In this document: positions 1 to 10,930 of the stretch, piece after piece
Numbering within the stretch: position 1 is the stretch's first letter
How the letters are laid out: each line of letters starts with the position of its first letter
Assembly (NCBI GenBank): GCA_037043015.1
Contig: CM073325.1
Location: 20,191,001 to 20,255,000 of the forward strand
Length of the DNA stretch: 64,000 nt
Direction: 5' to 3'
Origin: Bryum argenteum
Taxonomy: Eukaryota > Streptophyta > Bryopsida > Bryales > Bryaceae
Notes under the pieces: model-generated
What the model was told of the DNA's origin: nothing
The model's database searches: none
The model's input: the letters and a program-made list of their open reading frames with translations, nothing else
Translations under genes and position numbers: made by a program

Positions 1-2287
1 GAAGATTGGACAATATCTTTAGCCGTTCATTACACACTAAAATGCGTAAGTCTTTCATGTAAGATACATTGAGATAAAACTTATAATCTTTGTCAATATC
101 CATGTCTCCGCAACCAAATGATAAATTTAAAGCTTGAAGTGTAGGAGGTAAGCACTGCGCATTCACATCCACATTTCTAATAAATTAAAAATAAGAAACA
201 TTTTTGAACAAATATGACTTTCATACTTCACGCTACACAAACAAAATCGCCATGTCAATTGAATTGCATAATATATGCTAACACAACTTGTAGATGGCAA
301 ATCTTCAAACTAAACAACACATTGTTACAAGGATTATCAAATAATTCAAATTACAAATACGCCATTTTTAAATACACACCTTTCTTCTTTGCAATATTGT
401 CAAAGCCTCAGGCATCCACATACGTCTTCTTTCTATACTTGCTCTCTCAATTTCTCGGCCCATATCCCTCAAGTGGTCATGCATTTTCAATAAACCATTC
501 TCATCCACAGTGATCAATGCCATCTCCACAAGCTTTTGTATCCCATCATTACCACACTTCCAAATCCGAACAGCATAATCTTTCTCCTCTCCAATTAATG
601 CACATGCAATATCTAAAAATATTTCTTGATACTCCCTTGAAAGGGCATCATAGCTTATCCTTAGACACTCAAAGATCTTCTTTTCATCCATTACCGCTCC
701 CACACTCAACTTCTCCACCATCTCATTCCAAATCTTCACTTCTTTCTCTCGTTACAAAGTTCCAATAACTTTTAGCACCAACGGAACACCACCACATCCT
801 TCACTAATTCTTGACACTAACTCCTCATCATGTGAGTTCATCCTCCAACAACCCTCAAATGCATGGAACTTCAACACTTCCCTCGCATTTGCCGTATTCA
901 GCCCTTGAACATTATGAATATAAACTTCACGTGTACCACACCCACTATTCAAAGAAGGTGGTATCTTCAATATACTTTTATCTCGAGATGTCACAATGCA
1001 CATACTACCTTTCGTAAACATCTCACGCAATACACAATGCTCCATCACACCAATATCTTGAATGTCATCCAAGACTAGAAGAAATCGTATTTTGGACAAT
1101 CTCTCTTTCAAGATCGTTTTTCCCTTGGATTTGCCATCAATATCATTTGGATCATTCTTGCATATATCCTTCAAAATTTGTTGTTGAACTGCCTTCATAC
1201 CTCCATGATGCACCACTTCACATACATCTTCGATAAAACATGATGAATCATATTTGGGGCTCATTTGATTGTATAGCACTCTTGCAAGCGTTGATTTCCC
1301 AATACCTCCCATCCCCCACAACCCCAACATTAATACCTCCTTTTCATTCTCAAGTCTTTGGACAAGTTCCTTTGCAACTTCCTTCACACCCATTGCACAA
1401 TCTCCTTCATTCAAAGGAAGTGGCTTGTTTGAGCGAGCAAGTATGTTTTTGACAATATCTGATAGAAAGTTTGCTTCCAACCTGATAACATAGAAGTAGA
1501 TCACCATTACTATATGACAATTGTAGCAAATATACATTTCAAAAATTCAAATCTACTTCAAGTATATTTTTACCTTCTCGAATCACGTGGAAGCTCCCAC
1601 CCCATGAGTTGAGATGCTTCTTCAAGTCTTCTTTTCCAATGTTCAATCACTGATTTCTCATGTCGTTCACTCAGCTTCTCAATTGCGTTCTTCAATTGAC
1701 CACTTTCTGGGTGCCTCACTTCACTTGGTCGCACTTTGTAGAAAACCACATGCACTTCCATGCCGGGAGTATCCAATATTGCATCCAATTCTTTTAAACA
1801 CCATGATGACGATGCAAACCCCTCAGAAAATACAACTACACCAATTTTACTACTTTTGATGGCATTCTCTATACTTTTCCATGCACCTTCACCCACCTCT
1901 ATCGATTGGCAATCTAAGAATGTCAATAGTCCCCTTGCCTTCAAAGCATCGTGAAGATAACCCACAAAGCCTTGTTTTTCGTATCAGGGCCTCTATGGCT
2001 TATAAACACATCATAATTTGCAAATTTACCTGCACAACAATGGACAATTAAAATTTGTATTCAACACTTTGTACTCCTTCAATTCACAAATAATGTACTT
2101 GGGTACTATAAAGAATTGATTGGAAGAAATATCACCTATATAATTATCGTAATTCCAAACATGGAAACTACTCATTTAGAAAGAGGTGCTCACATGTACT
2201 TTGGTTCTCTATATTTGAATGCTCAACAATAATATTCTCTTCACTTTTGATCTCCATACTTGTATTCTCCATGTCATTGATTTCCAT
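1..2287 (-). pseudogene. TIR-NB-LRR immune receptor, 5' part, frame broken
   Basis: Intracellular immune receptor family; the TIR domain signals after effector sensing by the NB-ARC/LRR part. Four exons are visible on the minus strand: 2194-2287 (starts MEINDMENTS, ends at a GTGAGC donor), 1574-2029 (TIR: YDVFISHRGPDT, then SSWCLKELDAIL and GWELPRDSR), 380-1481 (NB-ARC: P-loop GLWGMGGIGKST, kinase-2 FLLVLDDI, RNBS-B IVTSRD, GGVPLVLKVIGTL, and MHD in LKMHDHLRDMGREI) and 1 to about 154-176 (LRR start, LPPTLQALNLSF), which runs off the window. The first three exons join in phase; the last acceptor is uncertain by about 22 bases. Two lesions are seen: a one-base frame change near 1973-1985 in a short A run after GPDTK, and an in-frame TAA at 752-754 right after VIGTL, with the frame open on both sides. 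It is probably a pseudogene; errors in the sequence could mimic this. Confidence 0.82.
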
Positions 2288-3559
2288 AGCTTCCGTCCTA
2301 CAAGCACTTAATGCTCTTACATTAGCATACCAAACCAATTTTTTACAAGTGCATAAGTTATTCCATTTATCTCATACCCTTGCTCAAGAACAATGTCCTC
2401 CAAACAAACTGCAAGCCACAATATTATCCAACCTCAAGCTTCTCAATTTGCTCACACCTCCTTGCACACATTGTAGTAATACTTTAACACATGAATCCAT
2501 TCAGTATGAAAGAGTAAATTTTTGCAAAGAGTACCACTAGTATGCATTAAAAGTCACCATCTGAATATTCCTTACCAAATACTTGTCATTCAAGCACCAA
2601 CAATAAAATCTCCTAGGAGCATATCTTACAACCAAACAACACCATAAATTGAATTCAGATGCACAAGACAATGGAAGAGATCATGTAACTAGCCCAACTC
2701 TGTCCAACAACAAACACACATACCATATTTCTTAGGTGAACCTATTTATATTATGCACTTTCCATATTGCCATCTAGAACATGAGATTCATGATAATAGT
2801 AAGTATTCCATGTAGTAGAAACCTTTCCCTCTTCACTACAACAATTAGAACAACAATTATAAATTTTGATAAGCATCGTGACCGTTACATTAGTGAAATA
2901 GATCATTAAGACAAGGATATTTATCACCCTAGTAATGCCCATTTCCATCCTCATGTGTACGAAGTTCTTCTTCAATAAGTAGGTGTTGGATAGTATAGCT
3001 TCAAATTTGTCACGTACATCACCACATAGAAAGAAGAATTACTCTCTAAGTGCTTAAATGATGCGATGAGCTATTGCTGATATACAAGCCTCTACCATAC
3101 GAAAAGACTGGATACAATCAAATTAGGCCTAAGTCATAAACTTTTGTTCTTTACATTCATCCCAAAGCGTGCTACTATTGTACAAAGATATACTTCCACA
3201 ACTTACTCTATAGGTAGTTGCACTATAAGTGGATACTCAATTCCTTCTCCAAAATAAACATTTTAGGGTGAAAATGCTGCATTTGACTAAATCTCCACGT
3301 TTCAATTATTTTTAGACATGGGGATCCCACACATAAAGCTGAAATCATACGTAAACGGTATCTTCACAATACCAATATTTTAGAGATTTATTTTCATTTA
3401 TTATTCTTAATTCAAGACTTTGGGTAATCTAGGTTTTTAGGAATGTGATATGAAAGACATAGATATTCCTTTTAGTCATCGGTTTTCACGATATCTGATG
3501 CTGAGTTTCAGATGCTGAATTGTTAAAGATATCACATCGGGCATTTGGGAGATTATGCG
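2288..3559. other. AT-rich intergenic DNA upstream of the receptor
   Basis: This is the 5' flank of the minus-strand receptor gene. I see no conserved coding frame, RNA gene or clear repeat. Short open frames on both strands lack recognisable motifs. It presumably holds the promoter of the receptor, but no TATA element or other site stands out enough to mark. Confidence 0.5.
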
Positions 3560-4420
3560 GTTCCATTTTCAGCACTGAGACTACCTCTTGAAGGTTCTCC
3601 ACATCACTCTCCTCTGTTCATTTCCGTGCGTGATCAATACACCAACACCCACAAGCCAAGGTTGTCTTATTTGACATAATTCCTATTTATTTATCAACTA
3701 CAAATTAAATGAGAGGCACGTGTAAGACGTCTTCAATGTATCAAATGTACATCTCATCTAAATTGTGTCTCACAAATGAATAGGAGTTTTTGTCTCATAA
3801 AACAACACTGCCACAAGCTATTACTTTTACTACACGATCTGGTTCCTTCGACAACTCTCACTAAATAAGCCTCGTAAAAGCGCAGCAACCTCCTCAGCAT
3901 GAATGTCTAAAGGAAGTATAATGAGCAACACCTGAATGAGCAACACCTGACTCGTCAATTGATGTTATCTTCGGCGCTTCGGCGCAGCAATAAGTATGAT
4001 CGAATTCAGTCTCGGTGAACACTCCTTGTTCCAGGGTGATAGAAATGCATTCACGACTCCGTCCTCCCCAACAAGAAAATGTCGCATGTACCAGGCAAAC
4101 TCCAACGTCACCGCTGCTACCGACCGGTGCAACTCACAGGAATTCTGTCAGGAAGCAACGAACAATGTTCAGAAGAGAAAAACACCTTGTCCTCGTCACG
4201 AGAGAACTGATGCTCATCACCATAATCATTAGCAATCATCTTCGAATGAGTCCTACGACCTTATTAACCCTAGAACTCATTACCGAGACATACTCGCGGA
4301 CCCGAGTGGACGTTACGGACTGGTTCTTTTTTGTCGGTACCCAACGTTTTGGAACTCGAGTAGGGTGATTAGCTCTTCACTGTCTCAGTAGCGTTTCTGC
4401 CTGCAATACTCGATGAGCAT
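3560..4420. repeat. Degenerate local repeat, copy A
   Basis: First of three decayed related segments. It shares with copy B (5035-5700) the blocks CACCAACACCCACAAGC, AATGAGCAACACC, the stretch around CCAACGTCACCGCTG and GGACGTTACGGA, in the same order. On the minus strand A and B keep similar peptides around VFFSS...SLL..D...VSCTGR, which suggests an old coding sequence, but A has stops and frame changes there. The family is not recognised. Confidence 0.55.
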
Positions 4421-5034
4421 AGTTTCACCATGATAGACCCTACCAGCCATCGATATATAATTGAAACTATATATTCCCCGAACATGCACTTACAAATGAC
4501 CATACCTCTACAGGGAACGCAGCGACAAAGCCACACCAACGATTTCAAACACCCTGTCGGAAAATGCTTCCAAAAAATTCGTAGGGTTGGTAACGCACTG
4601 TCCCCAAGAGAGGCACAAGAAGCACATAAGCGAGCATTGTGTGCGGGAAAGAATCGAATGAAGGAGGCGCTCAAGCCTGAAGTATGCGCAGACAAACTTT
4701 GAGCCTACAGGCCTCAGGCTCAGGCGGAAAGCACCGAGCGAAGAAAAAGATGCACCGAAGCTCAACGAGAGAGACGGTCAACCGACACACCAGACTGCAT
4801 GCATTTAGAACATCCATGAATCTTCTAACTCCATATAGTACTCCTGACACATCACTACAAAGACTCACTTCCGAAATCCAGTGTCTGTTCTGGGCGATGA
4901 GCTCTCAACTATCCGGTGGCTGCCAACTTAAGGTATGCAGCACATCGGAGCTTGGACGCACATATAAAACTAACGACCCCCTCTACGGCATCCTCTACTC
5001 TCAGCTACAACGAAGTGTGTCATTTCCTTCTTTC

Positions 5035-5700
5035 CCGCACTATCTCTTGAGGGTGCTCCACTTAAAACAGGGACTCTCCTCTGTACATGTTGGCTCCACC
5101 ATGTGGTGAAATCCACGGGCTCGTCGGATACACCAACACCCACAAGCTGTTACATAATCTCATCCTGCCGACAACTTTCAATCGACAAAGCATCGCAAAG
5201 GCGATGGCCACATACTATAGCACACGAGAGAGGACGCATATAACCTGAATGAGCAACACCCGTCTCGTCAATGAAGTAAACTTCGGCGCAGTTGAGTACC
5301 AAACTCAGTCTCCGTAGACTGCAAATTTTGATCCTTGTTTCCGGGCGCTAGAATTGTATTCCAGACCGCATCCCTTCCAACAGAGAAATGTCTCCTGCAC
5401 ACTTCAACGTCACCGCTGATATACCGATCGGTGCAACTCACGGTAAAACTGTCAGCAAGCAACGAACGAGTTGCAGAAGTGAAAAATACCTCGTCCTCGT
5501 CATCGTGGGAACTGCTACTCATCGCAGAATCATCAGCGAACATCATCGAAAGAGTATTACGATTCCATTAATCTACGGAGACATCTAGCGGACGTTACGG
5601 ATTAGTCTTCTTGTCGGTACCAAACGCTCTGGAACTCGTGAAAGGCGATTTGCTCTTCACTATTCCACTTGCATTCCTGCCTACAGTACTCGATGCTTCG
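5035..5700. repeat. Degenerate local repeat, copy B
   Basis: Second copy of the segment at 3560-4420, lying about 1.48 kb downstream in the same orientation. On the minus strand it keeps an open frame of about 90 codons (5268-5546) containing EVFFTSATRSLLADS and VSCTDRYISGDVEVC. The peptide matches no family I know. It may be a remnant exon or simply a surviving open frame. Confidence 0.55.
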
Positions 5701-5879
5701 GAGCTTGAACGCACGTCTACAAGTACGACATCGGTTACAACAAATTTGTCTGCTCTAACTCTTCGTTTGTAGCAAAATGTCCCTCTCTTCCTGGGTTTCC
5801 TATCGGCTCTTTACATGACACGGATGAAATCACTACACTGGATCAAGATATGGTACACCAACATATGTAAACAAGATGT

Positions 5880-6240
5880 AACCTAAACTACACGATCTAG
5901 GGCTTACCGACAGCTTCCAGAAACAAGGCCTACCACGATGCCTGCATACTCCTCAGCATATGAAAGAGGACGCATACATGAAACATACAATCTGAAGTAG
6001 GCTCTGGCGCAATTTATTACCTGAACGCAGTGTCGGGGATCTGAAAACGCCGCTCCTCGCTTCTGGGCACTGCCGAGAGAGATAGATTCCACACCCCAGC
6101 ACTTCAAACAAGCGCATGCGTCGAACTCGATGCGCACGCCAGTTTCGCACACTCCATCCACCGGGCCGGCAGCGAGGTTTTGAGAATAACCGAGTGGAGC
6201 AGAGAGAAGGCTTGGAGGAAGGGGTCAAGCTCTGTTAGGA
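5880..6240. repeat. Degenerate local repeat, copy C (partial)
   Basis: A shorter third copy. It shares GAGAGGACGCATA, CTGGCGCAATT and TTCTGGGCACTGCC-like blocks with copy B in the same order, and is the most GC-rich of the three. Its minus strand has short open frames with no recognised motif. The interval between A and B (4421-5034) holds nothing I can name. Confidence 0.4.
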
Positions 6241-6644
6241 GGGTAACGTGTGCAAAGGGCCCCGTGTGCTACTGTGGAGTGACGGCCTCGAATATTCCAC
6301 TACCATATTACCACCAATTCCTGCGCTCCGATCATTAAAAACTCAGGGTGGAACTCTGCTAAAAAATGGCACGATTAGGAAATGAAAAATGTGAGTATTT
6401 TTTGTGCAATTGGAAAGGAAGTGGAAGTCCAATGCAAGTGGAATCATCAATTTTAGACTTTCCTACAAATTGTTATGAACTTTTGAAGTTGGATTTACAA
6501 GACACCTAAAATGATGCCGTGAAATCCTCATTGCCTATACAGTCATGTTGAATTTGGCTTCAAAGGTATAATGTACGTGTGGTTTAAGAAGTTGTAGGGA
6601 GCCATTTTTTGTCGTGCTTTTTTTTCAAGCAGTGTACCTTAAGG

Positions 6645-7460
6645 GAGGCTTTACATGGGGAGTCGAGGTTAACAAATCTCTTAGCCAATTTACTCATAGT
6701 TTGAGCCCAATTGGCTCCAAAGCCACTTGAAGAATACATTAACACTTGGACCGATAAGCGTAACATATATGTTACACGTAACATATGTGTTACGCTTATA
6801 GGGTTGAAACACACCTATCTTTTTCTTGTGCTTTGAGCCTGAACCCTTGATGTTTCTACATCAATGGTCTGTATAAATTGCCTAGCAACTATTTTGATTG
6901 ATTAGACCTTGTTGATGTGGGATATGACCCACGACTTTGACCAATCAAGACTATCCATTTTGAACCATTTCTAGAATCTCATGGCGTACTCATTTCACTC
7001 CATATGAGTGCATCTAAAGTATGTTCTATTGGTATATTGTTGTTGTAGCTATTTTAGGCAAGTTGTTAGGAAGTGCTACACCAAAGTCTAAGTCATTTCG
7101 TGCAACCAATGAACCTTCACCACCCTATGGATAAGCGTAACTTATATGTTACAGATACGGTAGCAATCGGTCCTAGTGTTAAACAATCAATAAAGCGGGG
7201 ACCACTTCCGCCTTGGGGCTGATTTATAGAAGGAAAAACAAGGCCATGGGGCCAATTTGTATTATTAGCTACATTCGATGCTTTTGATTTGTTCACATTT
7301 CAAAAAATTAGTGAAATAATGATTTTGTATTGAAATCAGGAACGGTCTCTAGGTCATAAATTGGCCTTTTCATTCTTGTATTTGGCCTAGTTTTTGTAGC
7401 GCTCTGTCATAACTTGTCCTCTACCCATTATAATGAAATTTCGGGAAATTGGCCTTGACT
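6645..7460. repeat. Dispersed noncoding repeat, copy 1, interrupted
   Basis: The segments 6655-6750 and 7195-7460 match 39480-39850 in order and orientation, including GAGCCCAATTGGCTCCA, GCCATGGGGCCAATTTG and TGTCATAACTTGTCC. The intervening roughly 440 bp is absent from the second copy and starts with a palindrome built on ATAAGCGTAAC (6752-6800), whose motif returns near 7132, so it may be a later insertion. No coding capacity is seen. Confidence 0.6.
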
Positions 7461-7755
7461 CCGGCATATAAAGCCCCCGGGCCAATTTCAAGAATTGAGC
7501 CAATCATAAGAGAGGATTTGGACATGAAATGGCTCCATGAATGCCTTGGCCCCTCATGTAAAGCAGCCTAAGAGAAGCACACAGAACTCAATGGCAAAAA
7601 TCAGGAGTCGAAATGGAGCAGAAAGACAATGTTACCGACTTCACCTGGTAACAAGAAATACTTCTTACGACAAACGTTAAATCCGAATGAAGGGAGTTGC
7701 ACCACCCTTTGCAATTACATGCAAGATCTTGCTACCTCTCTACGATCATGAGACC

Positions 7756-7876
<121 letters not shown>

Positions 7877-8040
7877 GCTTAAAGAGTTTTGGTTATTAGT
7901 GTTTGAATGTTACCAAGAATTGATTAGATCTTATCATTGGCTTTTTGCTTTCGTCATCTTCACAATTGGTTCTTGGCTAAGGTCATCCAGCTAAAAGAAT
8001 CCTAAGTGATCACATTAGCTAGCATTGAAAAGGCTACCAT

Positions 8041-8257
8041 CACTAGTGGAAATTGTGCCCTAAAATGTTGACTAGAATTACATGTATGATATGTCACATT
8101 TCTGAGTATGTCGAATATGCCAATATAGTAAGAATCATTTCCCAATTGACATAGCAATATGTCATTATGGACATAATTATGTCTATGATGACATATTTTT
8201 ATGTTATATTTGATGTTTAATTCTAGGCAACGTTTTAGGACACAATTCCTATTAGTG
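8041..8257. mobile_element. CACTA-type MITE with 3-bp target duplication
   Basis: A 217-bp non-autonomous element. It begins CACTAGTGGAAATTGTG and its far end read in reverse begins CACTAATAGGAATTGTG; the terminal inverted repeats align for about 35-40 bases with a few differences. The trinucleotide CAT flanks both ends (8038-8040 and 8258-8260). CACTA ends and a 3-bp duplication are the signature of the CACTA (CMC/EnSpm) superfamily. The interior is AT-rich with further inverted motifs and no transposase, so it would depend on an enzyme supplied elsewhere. Confidence 0.85.
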
Positions 8258-8954
8258 CATGATGTCCACCGCACATATATTGGTCCATCTTAGAAGCTCA
8301 TTCCAAGTTGTTTATCCTCCACAACAATATCGAGTGTTTACAGAGGTGTGATATTACAAAAGTGTGACATTACTAAGGAAAGAGAAGGTGCATGTGTACA
8401 TGCCCTTCTACAGAGGTGTGGTATTACAATGACAAACAACCACTATAATCATCTTAATAACATATAACAACAATAATTATAAATCTTCACACTTATACCA
8501 TGATTTTGTTGACGTAGATAGTATTTGGTAATCTACAAAAAAGTAAATCATATTGATTTTGCATTGACTCATTTGCTAAATCGAAAAGGTTTCTCTACAT
8601 ACTTGAATCCAAAAGTGGCAAAGACTGCCAAAATTCGATGGATTTTGTTTACTTCTATGCAGTTGCACATTGTAGCATATTATATACTTAGACCCACCAT
8701 CCTTGCACGATTCCAAAGACATATATTTTTTATTGTTTGTATTGAACAAAATCTCAAATCTCTATCTAGACAAACCTAATATGAAAGTTAAGTAACTAGG
8801 ATGTGAACCTATACCGGGAGACCATATTAATACATGAAACAAGTGCATGGATAATATTAATGATGCAATATTGAGCATCTTAATACAACTTTGAAAACAT
8901 GAATTTCCAAATTGTATAACGCTTGCAAGTGTTTTCCAGGATTTGGATCAGCTC

Positions 8955-9409
8955 TCGATTCAACGCGATGGCAGAGTTAGCAGCGACATTAGCCTCACTA
9001 TATCATACAGAAATTGGTCGCCTGCTTCACAACTCCGTTTCGCACGGAGGTTTCACTGTATTATACCGGGAACTCCACGATCGTGGAATCTGATACTCCA
9101 TTATACTTCACTTTGAAACCGGTAAGAAGTCGCGGTGTGTCGGCACAGCTGCTTGAGGAGCGCTTCTTGATTGTGAACGACTCGGCCGGGTCAGCCTTGG
9201 CGGCAGAGTTAAGAACAAACAACATCACGTTGCACTCTACAGCTGGAACTTGCCACTCTATACTCGGACAACAAAACGGACTCGTTCTTTTTGTGCTCAA
9301 GGTGGTTGCACGAACTCCGTTAAATACTAACTCGATCTCGACCAGAAAGCTTGCTCGGCAAGAAGTGCATAACCATGAAGTAGACCAGAACTTAATGAAA
9401 ACTCGATAA
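8955..9409 (+). pseudogene. NHL (LEA-2) family pseudogene, 5'-truncated
   Basis: A broken copy of the NHL genes found downstream, nearest to the one at 17755-18900 (shared CFTTPFR, SLYY.., PLYFTLKP.RSR, LLEER.LIVN.SAGSALAA). The cytosolic tail and membrane segment are missing; similarity begins only just before the WQVSSDI region. An extra base after the Trp-Gln codons, a deletion of about ten bases before CFTTPF, and a further shift after NNITL break the frame, which returns to register at VVARTPL. It lies at the outer edge of the cluster and was probably truncated during duplication. Confidence 0.75.
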
Positions 9410-9526
9410 AGAACGTGCACCGTATCGACGAACATTCTGCCTTGAACATGTCCTTAATTGAACCATAACCGAAATTATTTCTCAGGCTGAATCTGTATTT
9501 GCTCTTCGCACTGAAACTTCAAGTAT

Positions 9527-9661
9527 CGCCATATTGGTTAAATTGGCCAATCCCGTTGGCCAAATTGGCTCAAATAGTGTGATTTCAGTTCATTTTTTCT
9601 CTTTATTTGAATAGTGTGGCGGCCAATTTCAACAAGATTGGCCAATTTAACCAATATGGCG
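9527..9661. mobile_element. Foldback/MITE-like inverted repeat
   Basis: A 135-bp segment whose ends are inverted copies of each other. Both begin CGCCATATTGGTTAAATTGG and stay identical for about 26 bases. It sits inside sequence otherwise alignable to the 3' flank of the NHL gene at 15877-16620, so it looks inserted. I do not see a convincing target duplication, so the superfamily is open. Confidence 0.6.
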
Positions 9662-9683
9662 TTAAGTACAACATTCACCACAT

Positions 9684-9965
9684 CTTTCTTACTCACCGGA
9701 AGATTTTGGAAAGAATTAGCGATGAGTCACGTTACAAGCTCAAGCTTACTAGTCTCCGCTATTTCTGTATTGCCTGGAAGTCCTACTGGAATTAAAACGA
9801 CTGTAAGTGGCAGAGCTACTTTCTTTCTTACTCACTGGAGGATTTTGGAAAGAACTGGCGATGAGTCACGTTACAACTTACAAGCTCATGCTTACTAGTA
9901 TCCGCTATTTCAGTGTTGCCCGATAGTCCTATTGGAATTCAAACGACTGGGAGTGACAAAGCTAA
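9684..9965. repeat. Two tandem copies, about 140 bp, of NHL 3' flank
   Basis: The units near 9684-9822 and 9823-9965 share TTTCTTACTCAC, GATTTTGGAAAGAA, GATGAGTCACGTTACAA and ACGACTG in order. Read in reverse they match the flank downstream of the NHL gene at 15877-16620 (about 16735-16855). The duplication is therefore local to the 3' side of the gene at 10063-10758. Confidence 0.7.
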
Positions 9966-10062
9966 GCAAATCAATTCTAAACTATGTGTCCAATTCGATA
10001 TCTACATGCATTCACACTTGAAGCCAGTGATACAAAACTTTACGCCGCAGGTCCAGTCCATG

Positions 10063-10758
10063 TCACGCAATTTTGGCGAGCAAGCTTTTTGGTCGAGAGT
10101 TTATTTCTAGTTTGGCGAGCAAGCTTTTTAGTCGAGGGTTGAAAAGTGGAGTTCTTGTAACCACCTCACGAAGCGGACGAGTCCACTTTATTGTTCCATC
10201 CGATTGCAAGTATTGAGTGGCAATTTCTAGCTGTAGAGTGATGTTGTCATTTCTTAAGTCCGCCGCCATCGCGGAGCCTATGGAGTCGTTCAGAATAAGG
10301 AAGCCCTCCGCCTGCAACTGTGCCGGCACAACGAGACTTCTTTGTGGCTCCATATATAATTCTAGCGGAAGAGTGGATACCGAAATAGTGAAGTTGCCTG
10401 CATAATACACTGAAACCTCCATGCGAAGCAGCGTTGTGAAGCATAAGATTGCACTGTTCCAATTCTTGAATTTCAGAGTGAGTTCGATGTCGCTGCTGAC
10501 CTGCCATGGCGATGAATTGGTGTTGTGGACGATGGCCATGTCGCGGATGACGAGATCTCTGAGCTCCATGCCTGGCGCCCTACGGCAGTTTTCTGTCGAG
10601 AGTACTGCTCCGAAGGCGATGACGAGGATGATCATGGCCGCAGAGAGGAGAGTCGATCGATCCCACAGCCTGCTTATGAGATTGACGAATCTGGCAAAGC
10701 TATCCATTGTGTCAGTTCTTTCAGGAACATTCACGGAGACATTCTCGGTCGTTGACAT
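10063..10758 (-). CDS. NHL (LEA-2, NDR1/HIN1-like) membrane protein
   Basis: A single-exon gene of 231 residues. A short basic cytosolic tail is followed by one membrane segment (about 36-54) and an extracytoplasmic LEA-2-like domain with SSPWQVSSDIELTLKF, CFTTLLRMEVSVYYAGN and LILNDSIGSAMAADL. NHL proteins are plasma-membrane proteins induced in defence and abiotic stress; their biochemical role is poorly defined. An in-frame ATG lies six codons further upstream at 10776. I chose 10758 because the ATGTC start and the leader before it align with the paralogues. The nearest relative is the gene at 15877-16620, with which it shares an unusual C-terminus (LLAKLEINS). Its flank at 9400-10060 is collinear with that gene's 3' flank. 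Confidence 0.82.
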   Translation of the reverse strand: MSTTENVSVNVPERTDTMDSFARFVNLISRLWDRSTLLSAAMIILVIAFGAVLSTENCRRAPGMELRDLVIRDMAIVHNTNSSPWQVSSDIELTLKFKNWNSAILCFTTLLRMEVSVYYAGNFTISVSTLPLELYMEPQRSLVVPAQLQAEGFLILNDSIGSAMAADLRNDNITLQLEIATQYLQSDGTIKWTRPLREVVTRTPLFNPRLKSLLAKLEINSRPKSLLAKIA

Positions 10759-10930
10759 GCTTGAAAAGTAATCCAATTCTCCAAATCAATATTAGTCGCG
10801 CTACGGTCGGATCACTCTTCTACAGAGCTCCGTGCAACATGTGCGTCTATGGAGCACTGGACGTGATGAATACTTGAGCTTCGATCGAGAATGTTAAAAT
10901 GAAATGTTGATAGCCTGCGATCGTAGACAA
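10759..10930 (-). promoter_or_regulatory. Conserved leader/promoter of the NHL gene
   Basis: Read on the minus strand, this aligns with the sequence before the NHL genes at 15877 and 18900, sharing GGCTATCAACATTTCATTT, ATTCTCGATCGAAGCTCAA-like sequence, a GTCCAGTGC block and a GATCCGACNGTAGC block. Its survival in noncoding sequence across paralogues suggests either function or recent duplication; I cannot separate the two. Confidence 0.45.
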
